A program made the position numbers and the translations under genes. The notes under the pieces are model-generated. The model did not search any database. It saw only the letters and a program-made list of their open reading frames with translations, and was not told the origin of the DNA. This document shows, one piece after another, positions 33,807 through 39,739 of a stretch of 39,739 nucleotides of DNA. How positions within the stretch are numbered: position 1 is the first letter of the stretch; each line of letters begins with the position of its first letter. Origin of the DNA: CAZXEU01 sp964639665 (GTDB taxonomy: Bacteria; Bacteroidota; Rhodothermia; Rhodothermales; Bin80); the NCBI GenBank assembly GCA_964639665.1, contig CAZXEU010000132.1:1-39739 (forward strand). Reading direction: 5' to 3'.

Positions 33807-35666
33807 ATGCAAAGACTGTTGGGGCTTGTTCTGGCTGCCGCGCTTGCGTGTCCAGGCTTTGTCCTGGCCCAGGACGTCGACACGGTCGCGGTTGCGCGAC
33901 TGGAGCTGGCCAGTTCGTTTCTTCGCGCCGCCGAGTACGAGCGCGCGATTGCGCTGTTGGAGTCTGTCCCTGCGGAGGGTCCGCATGCCCCGGCACGAGC
34001 CGACATGCTGGGACGCGCCTACGAGGCGGTCAAGCGTTACGACGACGCCCTGCGGCTGCTTGATGCGGCCATCGCAAGGGCCCCTGCGACCGAATTTCCG
34101 ACCCTGCTTTCCGCAAAGGCGCGCCTGCATTTTCTGGCCGGAGACGAGGCCGCGGCAGACAGCCTCTGGGAAGAGAGCCTGGCGCTGTCCTGGGGAAGCG
34201 AGGCCAACTACCGCACGGTGTACAATTCCCTGGTTGAAGTGCGCCTGCTGGGCCGCGCGATAGACGTCCTGCTGCGCGGTCGAAGCGAGCTCGGCGACCG
34301 CTCGCTGTTTCATATCGACCTGGCCTATCTGTACACGCACACGGGCGACCACGAGCGTTCCATGGAGGAATACCTCGGTCTGCTCATGGATAATGAGCGG
34401 CAGCTCAGCTTCGTGCGCAACCGGCTAAGCCGCGTTCTTGATCAGGAGGGCGCTTTGCCGGCCTACATCGCGGCCGCCGAACGGGCCGCCGCCACCAATC
34501 CCTCGCGCCGGGGCCTGCGCGAGCTTCTCGGCTGGCTGTACCTCGAGGCAGGCGACTATAGCCGGGCCTATACCGAGTATGCCGTTGTGGACGAGCTCGG
34601 CGAAGAGCGTGGCCGCGCCATATTCGATTTTGCAGAGCGGGCGGCCGGAGCGGGTGCTTTCGAGGTAGCCCTGACGGCCTACAACGAGGCGCTGCAGCAT
34701 GATGCCGCCGCGCCCATTACTGCGGACGCGCTCCTGGGACGGGCCAGGATGCACATTCAATGGGGCAAGGCCAACCGGGAGTCGGCTTACGACAGCCGGG
34801 GCAATCGCCAGGCGTCTCCCAGCTACGAGGCTGCCATCGCATCGCTGAGGCAGTTTCTTCAGGAGTTTCCGGAGGATGCGCGCGGCGCGGATGTGCTGGT
34901 ACAAATGGCCCTCCTTCAGCGAGACGTCTTCATGGACCTTGATCAGGCGACCGGTTTCACCGAGGACATCATCCGCCGCTACCCGGGCACGGAGGCCGCC
35001 AACCGGGCCCGCCTGGAGCTCGGCCGGATAGCGGTGCTAAGAAACCGCCTGGACGAGGCCCACGAGATATTCGGGCGCCTTGCGGACACGCTGCTCCTCG
35101 GCGAACTGGCCGAGGAAGCCCGCTATGAGCAGGCGATGGTCCTGCTGTACCGGGGCGACATTGACGAGGCTGGCGCCCTGTTCGATCTGCTCGACGAGGA
35201 TGCATCCGTCGACGTGGCAAATGATGCCCTGTCCCAGCGAATCGTGCTGCTGGAAAACGCCGGACCCGACTCCACCAGTGCTGCGCTCCGGGCGTACGCA
35301 GATCTGCTGCTGATGCAACGGCAGCGCCGCCCGGAGTCCGTCCTTCAGGCGTCGGATTCCCTTCTGGCGCACTACGGCGGCCATCCTCTGGCGGACGAGC
35401 TGCGCTTTGTGCGGGCCCAGGCACTGCGCGATGCCGGACAGGCCGCCGCGGCCCATACTGCGTTCGCTGAAGTCGCCCTCATGTATCCGCGCGGTCCTCT
35501 GGCGGACCAGTCGCTCTTCCTAGCGGCAGAAATCCTGGAGCTGGAACTTGCCACCCCTCTGGAGGCCCTCGAAGGCTATACCGGCGTGCTGAGGGCGCAC
35601 CCCGGCACACTCCTGGCCTCGGAGATCCGCAAGCGGATCCGTCGCCTGCGCTCCACCGGAGTCTAG
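33807..35666 (+). CDS. Secreted TPR-repeat protein
   Basis: A 619-aa protein with a signal peptide (MQRLLGLVLAAALACPGFVLAQ). The rest is made of 34-residue-type helical repeats with the W/L-G-Y-A-F-A-P pattern (RADMLGRAYEAVKRYDDALR, LRELLGWLYLEAGDYSRAY, RARLELGRIAVLRNRLDEA, HTAFAEVALMYPRGPLADQS). It has no enzymatic domain and no outer-membrane anchor visible, so it is likely a soluble periplasmic scaffold. The stop is 4 nt before the next gene, which has its own signal peptide, and the two probably form one functional pair. The longer frame that extends to 32451 is antisense to dxr. Confidence 0.88.
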   Translation: MQRLLGLVLAAALACPGFVLAQDVDTVAVARLELASSFLRAAEYERAIALLESVPAEGPHAPARADMLGRAYEAVKRYDDALRLLDAAIARAPATEFPTLLSAKARLHFLAGDEAAADSLWEESLALSWGSEANYRTVYNSLVEVRLLGRAIDVLLRGRSELGDRSLFHIDLAYLYTHTGDHERSMEEYLGLLMDNERQLSFVRNRLSRVLDQEGALPAYIAAAERAAATNPSRRGLRELLGWLYLEAGDYSRAYTEYAVVDELGEERGRAIFDFAERAAGAGAFEVALTAYNEALQHDAAAPITADALLGRARMHIQWGKANRESAYDSRGNRQASPSYEAAIASLRQFLQEFPEDARGADVLVQMALLQRDVFMDLDQATGFTEDIIRRYPGTEAANRARLELGRIAVLRNRLDEAHEIFGRLADTLLLGELAEEARYEQAMVLLYRGDIDEAGALFDLLDEDASVDVANDALSQRIVLLENAGPDSTSAALRAYADLLLMQRQRRPESVLQASDSLLAHYGGHPLADELRFVRAQALRDAGQAAAAHTAFAEVALMYPRGPLADQSLFLAAEILELELATPLEALEGYTGVLRAHPGTLLASEIRKRIRRLRSTGV

Positions 35667-35670
35667 CAAC

Positions 35671-36927
35671 ATGCACCGCATTCTATTCAGCGTTCTGCTC
35701 CTTGCTCCGGCGCCTTTGCTTGCGCAGGACCTGCTTATTCCAATGGATTCGCGGCAGTCGAACCACCTCAAGGCCTACGGCGTCGTGTACTGGGTGCTGG
35801 AGCGCGGACGGACGGCGGACTGGCTGCTCAACTACCGCGGAGGCTCCTTTCTGCTGGAGGCTTCGGACGACCTGCTGGAGGAACTGGCCGTCCGCGAAGT
35901 CTACTACGAGAGCCTGACAGGCAGCGATGCCGCGCGCATGGTGGCCGAGGTCGAAAGCGACCGCGCAAACACCGCGCTCGTCCGGCTGGAGACCTCGCCG
36001 CGCATTGCCGTCTACGCACCGGAGCAGACGCTGCCGTGGGACGATGCTGTGCTGCTGGCGCTTACGTATGCCGAAGTGCCGCATGACGTGCTCTACGACG
36101 ACGACGTGCTGGCTGGCAGGCTGGAAGCTTACGACTGGCTGCACCTGCACCACGAGGACTTTACAGGGCAGTACGGCAAGTTCTTCCAGTACCGGAACAT
36201 GCCCTGGTACCTGGAACAGCAGCGCGCGGCCGAGGCGGCCGCGCGGCGGCACGGGTTCCGCAAGGTAAGCCATCTCAAACACGCCGTGGCGCGTGCCATA
36301 CAGGAGTATGTGGTCGAGGGCGGATTCCTGTTTGCCATGTGTTCAGGCACCGATACATACGACATTGCCCTAGCCGCCCACGCAACGGACATAGTCCCTT
36401 CCGAATACGATGGCGACCCGATTGACCCCCTGGCGTCGCGAAGGCTCGACTTCAGCCGTACCATGGCCTTTACCGACTTCCTGCCAAGTTTCAATGCCGC
36501 GGAATATGAGCACTCCGATATCGATACGGGGCCGCCTCCGCAGCAACTTCAGAATCCGGCGCTCGATTACTTTACGCTCTTCGAGTTCAGCGCCAAGTGG
36601 GATCCCGTGCCTTCCATGCTCACCCAGAATCACGTGGCCACCGTGCGCGGATTCGTCGGCCAGACCACCGGCTTCAGGAAGACGTTGCTGAAGCCCGGCG
36701 TCGTGGTTCTCGCCGAGACGCCGCGGCGCAGCGAAGGCAAGTACATACACGGCTCGTACGGCCAGGGGACCTTCACCTTCTATGCCGGGCATGACCCGGA
36801 GGATTATCAGCACTTCGTGGGGGATCCGCCCACGGATCTGAATCTGCACAAGAATTCACCCGGATACCGGCTTATTTTGAACAATATCCTGTTTCCCGCA
36901 GCGCGCAAGAAGAAGCAGAAGACCTGA
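35671..36927 (+). CDS. Secreted protein of the family often labelled asparagine synthetase B
   Basis: A 418-aa protein with a signal peptide (MHRILFSVLLLAPAPLLAQ). It begins DLLIPMDSRQSNHLKAYGVVYWVL and contains LLNYRGGSFLLE, DWLHLHHEDFTGQYGKFF (155-172) and GGFLFAMCSGTDTYD (217-231, Cys224). From memory, homologues with this pattern in Bacteroidota are annotated asparagine synthetase B, but I see no ATP-binding SGGxDS motif of that enzyme and it is exported, so that name is unlikely. The C224 segment resembles a glutamine-amidotransferase-type nucleophile elbow. HLHH and the following acidic residues could bind metal. Ending: KKKQKT. Confidence 0.7.
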   Translation: MHRILFSVLLLAPAPLLAQDLLIPMDSRQSNHLKAYGVVYWVLERGRTADWLLNYRGGSFLLEASDDLLEELAVREVYYESLTGSDAARMVAEVESDRANTALVRLETSPRIAVYAPEQTLPWDDAVLLALTYAEVPHDVLYDDDVLAGRLEAYDWLHLHHEDFTGQYGKFFQYRNMPWYLEQQRAAEAAARRHGFRKVSHLKHAVARAIQEYVVEGGFLFAMCSGTDTYDIALAAHATDIVPSEYDGDPIDPLASRRLDFSRTMAFTDFLPSFNAAEYEHSDIDTGPPPQQLQNPALDYFTLFEFSAKWDPVPSMLTQNHVATVRGFVGQTTGFRKTLLKPGVVVLAETPRRSEGKYIHGSYGQGTFTFYAGHDPEDYQHFVGDPPTDLNLHKNSPGYRLILNNILFPAARKKKQKT

Positions 36928-36936
36928 ATTTGGCTC

Positions 36937-37416
36937 ATGGGCAAGGAGCTAAAGACCGTAATCGACTCGCGCTGCGTCATGACCGAATTCGTGCTCCCGA
37001 ATGATTCCAACGGTTTGGGACACATGATGGGAGGTCGGCTCATGCACCTTATGGACAAGTGCGCGGCGATATCCGCCCACCGCCATGCCAACCGGATCTG
37101 CGTCACCGTTTCCGTCGACACGGTCTCGTTCGACGCACCCATCCACGTGGGCGAGATCGTCATTCTGGAGAGTTGGGTAAACCGTGCATTTCGGACCTCC
37201 ATGGAAGTCGAGCTCAGCGTGGTGGCAGAAAACGCGCTCACGCGCCTTCGCCGGAAGTGCAACTACGCCTACTTCACGTTTGTGGCAATCGACGAGAACG
37301 GACGCCCGACGCCGGTGCCCGCCATATATCCGCAGACGGCCGTGGAACAGAGCCGGTATGCTGCCGCCGCCGAGCGCCGCAGCCAGCGTTTGGACCAGCT
37401 CGCCGACCACCAATAG
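36937..37416 (+). CDS. Acyl-CoA thioesterase, hotdog fold (YciA/BFIT-like)
   Basis: A 159-aa single hotdog-domain protein. The motif VLPNDSNGLGHMMGGRLMHLMDKCAAISA is the classical family signature (the Asn/Asp catalytic area and the helix), with SVDTVSFDAPIHVGEIVILES afterwards and a C-terminal helix rich in R and Q. These enzymes hydrolyse acyl-CoA in the cytoplasm; the chain length cannot be predicted. It sits 9 bp after the secreted-protein gene, probably in the same transcript. DHNA-CoA thioesterase is not identifiable elsewhere in the window, but nothing here points to that specific substrate. Confidence 0.85.
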   Translation: MGKELKTVIDSRCVMTEFVLPNDSNGLGHMMGGRLMHLMDKCAAISAHRHANRICVTVSVDTVSFDAPIHVGEIVILESWVNRAFRTSMEVELSVVAENALTRLRRKCNYAYFTFVAIDENGRPTPVPAIYPQTAVEQSRYAAAAERRSQRLDQLADHQ

Positions 37417-37446
37417 TGAGTGCCGCTGCGCACAAGAGATGGTCTC

Positions 37447-38367
37447 ATGCTGTACGAACGTATTCTGGTTACGGGATCGAACGGGCTGCTGGGTCAGGAG
37501 CTTGTTAGCCGGCTCAGTCAGGACAGCCGGTTCGATGTGCTGGCGACCTCGAATGCTAACGATCCCAAATTCCGGGACGCTTCATGTGGCTACATCGGTC
37601 TCGACATCACCGACGCGGCGCAGGTACGGCGCATTTTTTCCGACTTTGCTCCAACCGTGGTGGTCAATTGCGCCGCCATGACCGATGTCGACGGGTGTGA
37701 GCAGAACAGGAAGCGCTGCTGGGATGTGAATGCCCAGTCCGTGGCCTGCCTGGCGCGGGAATGCCGAGCCGGCGGTGCACGTATCGTGCAGATTTCCACG
37801 GACTTTGTCTTCGACGGCAAGAACGGGCCGTATAGGGAAGCCGATCGTCCTAATCCGCTCAATTATTACGGCAAGGCCAAACTCGGCGGCGAAAACGCGG
37901 CCCGCGAAGCAGGACTGGACCGGTGGGCCATCGCTCGCACCAATGTTGTCTACGGGACCGGCGAGCAGCTGCGCCGGAGCAATTTCGCGCTCTGGGTGCT
38001 GCAGCGGATATCGGACGGCAAGGCCGTGCACGTATTCACCGACCAGGTCAGGACGCCAACCTACGTGGGCGATCTTGCCGACGGCATAATGCGCATCGTG
38101 CGCTACGGCAAGACCGGCATGTTCCACGTATCGGGCCGGGACGTGCTCAGCATGCATGCGTTTGCGGTGGCCATTGCCCGGGTCTTCGGGCTGGACGAAA
38201 GCCTGGTCAAACCGATCACGAGCACCGCATTGCAACAGCGGGCCACGCGGCCGCGCAATACGGGGCTCATCATTCTGAAGGCGGAAACCGAGCTGGGGTA
38301 CCGCCCAGACTCAACCGAAGCGGCGCTCGCCAGGCTGAGAGAACGACTGGACTACGCCCCGTGCTGA
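37447..38367 (+). CDS. dTDP-4-dehydrorhamnose reductase-like (RmlD) NAD(P)H oxidoreductase
   Basis: A 306-aa short-chain dehydrogenase. ILVTGSNGLLGQELVS (about 6-21) is the nucleotide-binding GxxGxxG; VVNCAAMTDVDGCE and QISTDFVFDGKNGPYRE follow; the catalytic Tyr-Lys is in NYYGKAKLGGE. The C-terminal substrate domain includes VFTDQVRTPTYVGDLADG. ATG 37447 (AAGAGATGG upstream) was chosen rather than the GTG at 37420. It matches RmlD, which makes dTDP-rhamnose, but the other rml genes are not in the window, so another sugar-nucleotide role is possible. Confidence 0.85.
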   Translation: MLYERILVTGSNGLLGQELVSRLSQDSRFDVLATSNANDPKFRDASCGYIGLDITDAAQVRRIFSDFAPTVVVNCAAMTDVDGCEQNRKRCWDVNAQSVACLARECRAGGARIVQISTDFVFDGKNGPYREADRPNPLNYYGKAKLGGENAAREAGLDRWAIARTNVVYGTGEQLRRSNFALWVLQRISDGKAVHVFTDQVRTPTYVGDLADGIMRIVRYGKTGMFHVSGRDVLSMHAFAVAIARVFGLDESLVKPITSTALQQRATRPRNTGLIILKAETELGYRPDSTEAALARLRERLDYAPC

Positions 38368-38392
38368 CAAGCGGGCAGCCGGAACACGGCCG

Positions 38393-39670
38393 ATGCTGGA
38401 TATACAGACCATTCAAAAGGACACCGGGCGGATACGCGAGGCGCTGAAGGCCAGGGGCTGGCCGGACACATGTATCGTCGACCGCGCATTGAAGTGCGAT
38501 GCAGAAAGGCGCGGCGTGCTGACCCGGCAGCAGAAGCTGCAGGCCGAGGCCAATGCCGCCGCGCGCGGCATAGGACGCCTGATGCAAGCCGGCCGCAAGG
38601 GCGAAGCAAGGAAGCTGATCGCTGCGCAGGCCGGCTTCAAGCAAGAGGAACGAGCGCTGGCGGACAAGGCGCGCCAGCTGGAGAGCAAGCTTGAGCAGTT
38701 GCTCCTCGGCATACCCAACATTCCTCGGCGTGATGTCCCGCCGGGCAGCGGCCCAGGCGACAACGTAATCACATGGCAGCCGCGCGAGCTGCCCCGGTTC
38801 GACTTTGCGCCCCTTCCTCACTGGACGCTCGCCGAAAGACACGGGCTCATTGACTTCGAGCGCGGCGCCAAGGTCAGCGGAGCCGGGTTTCCTTTCTATA
38901 TGGGACAGGGGGCGCGGCTGCAGCGAGCACTCATCCAGTTCTTCCTGGAGCGCGCGGTGGATGCGGGCTACACCGAAATCCAGCCTCCCCTACTGGTAAA
39001 CGAGGCAAGCGCGCAAGGCACCGGACAGCTTCCGGACAAGGAAGACCAGATGTACGTCATGCCGGCTGACGGCCTGTATGCGATTCCCACGGCGGAGGTC
39101 CCGCTGACCAACCTGTACCGGGAAGAAATCCTGGAGGAGGAGGCGCTGCCGATCCTGCTGTGCGCGCATTCCCCGTGCTGGCGCCGCGAGGCCGGATCGT
39201 ACGGCAAGACGGTCCGCGGCCTGAATCGACTGCACCAGTTTGACAAGGTCGAACTGGTGCACATCGTGCATCCGGATCTGAGCGATGCTGCGCTCGAGGA
39301 TCTCTGTACGCACAGCGAGCAGCTGCTAAAGGCCCTCGGCCTGCCACACCGAAAGCTGCACATGTGCGCTGGTGACCTGGGATTCAACCAGGCCGTGCAG
39401 TTTGACCTGGAGGTCTGGAGCGCGGGCCAGGAGCGCTGGCTCGAGGTCTCCAGCGTATCCAGTTTCACGGACTACCAGGCGCGGCGGATGCGCATGCGAT
39501 TCCGGCCGAAAGAGGGCGGCAAGCCGCGGCTCGTTCACACATTGAACGGCAGTGCGCTCGCGCTCCCGCGTATTCTTGCAGCGATCCTGGAAAACAACCA
39601 GAGAAGCGACGGAAGCATTTCCATTCCGGACTGCCTTAGAATCTACACCGGGTTCGATGCCATCGGCTGA
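38393..39670 (+). CDS. serS: Seryl-tRNA synthetase
   Basis: A 425-aa class II synthetase that charges tRNA(Ser). The N-terminal coiled-coil tRNA-binding arm spans roughly residues 25-110 (TRQQKLQAEANAAARGIGRL; ADKARQLESKLEQLLLGIPN). The catalytic domain has IQPPLLVNEASAQGTGQLP, PTAEVPLTNLYREE, motif 2 (CWRREAGSYGKTVRGLNRLHQFDKVELV) and motif 3 (LNGSALALPRILAAILENNQ). Length and ends are normal. ATG 38393 lies 25 bp after the reductase stop. Confidence 0.97.
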   Translation: MLDIQTIQKDTGRIREALKARGWPDTCIVDRALKCDAERRGVLTRQQKLQAEANAAARGIGRLMQAGRKGEARKLIAAQAGFKQEERALADKARQLESKLEQLLLGIPNIPRRDVPPGSGPGDNVITWQPRELPRFDFAPLPHWTLAERHGLIDFERGAKVSGAGFPFYMGQGARLQRALIQFFLERAVDAGYTEIQPPLLVNEASAQGTGQLPDKEDQMYVMPADGLYAIPTAEVPLTNLYREEILEEEALPILLCAHSPCWRREAGSYGKTVRGLNRLHQFDKVELVHIVHPDLSDAALEDLCTHSEQLLKALGLPHRKLHMCAGDLGFNQAVQFDLEVWSAGQERWLEVSSVSSFTDYQARRMRMRFRPKEGGKPRLVHTLNGSALALPRILAAILENNQRSDGSISIPDCLRIYTGFDAIG

Positions 39671-39691
39671 TGCAGGCGAGGCAGCCCTGCC

Positions 39692-39739
39692 GTGTCGGAC
39701 GCAGTCCGGGTGCAACGCACGCAGTATGCCTACGTAATG
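39692..39739 (+). CDS. Possible start of a further gene, cut by the window edge
   Basis: GTG 39692 opens a frame (VSDAVRVQRTQYAYVM) to the last base, 21 bp after serS on the same strand. Only sixteen residues are visible and they are not recognisable. It may be a real gene or chance. Confidence 0.25.
   Translation, partial: MSDAVRVQRTQYAYVM

Noticed and set aside
33615..34352. Long N-terminal extension of Dxr
   Set aside because: Antisense to the TPR gene and beyond the family length; NADPH motif spacing is normal from ATG 33614.

Overview
The window is about 40 kb of GC-rich bacterial chromosome. The gene content fits a Gram-negative member of the Bacteroidota/Rhodothermota (FCB) lineage: a uppS-bamA-ompH-ompH cluster, a complete classical menaquinone operon, a YfhO-type membrane protein, a CdaR/YbbR protein and several secreted or lipid-anchored proteins. 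The phylum is inferred from gene order and protein character; no rRNA marker is present. Starts are often GTG, and neighbouring genes very often overlap by 4 nt (ATGA or GTGA).

Positions 1-5569 form a mobile, decaying segment. It holds one end of an IS21-family element (istA start plus two terminal 21-bp repeats), a HEPN/MNT pair whose HEPN member carries an in-frame stop, a complete IS1182-type element (19-bp perfect inverted repeats) whose transposase is cut by one in-frame TGA, about 0.9 kb with no recognisable gene, and an intact IS1634/IS4-type transposase behind a TATAAT box that touches a perfect palindrome.

Positions 5791-13164 (minus strand) are menF-menD-menB-menA-menC-menE, the route from chorismate to demethylmenaquinone. 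menH, the DHNA-CoA thioesterase and the final methyltransferase are not in the cluster. Upstream on the same strand are an unrecognised 208-aa membrane protein, a CdaR-like YbbR protein and a previously hidden short ORF that overlaps cdaR by ATGA. Beyond these lies a surface-glycan block read as gatC, yfhO, glycosyltransferase, wecB, glycosyltransferase (21607 down to 15158).

Positions 21698-24838 carry a small outer-membrane beta-barrel protein (plus), a lipoprotein that looks like a catalytically dead M28 peptidase (minus, convergent overlap), a DUF4342 protein and a threonine dehydratase-like PLP enzyme (plus). From 24828 to 33614 the minus strand holds surE, panB, two OmpH/Skp chaperones, bamA, uppS, rseP and dxr, which serve envelope biogenesis and isoprenoid synthesis. 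The upstream isoprenoid genes (dxr, uppS) feed both cell-wall carrier lipid and the menaquinone side chain.

From 33807 to the end the plus strand carries a secreted TPR protein, a secreted protein of a family often labelled asparagine synthetase B, a hotdog thioesterase, an RmlD-like reductase and serS. No tRNA, rRNA or CRISPR array was seen. Starts were re-chosen by operon spacing, Shine-Dalgarno-like sequence and family alignment from memory; no database search was possible.
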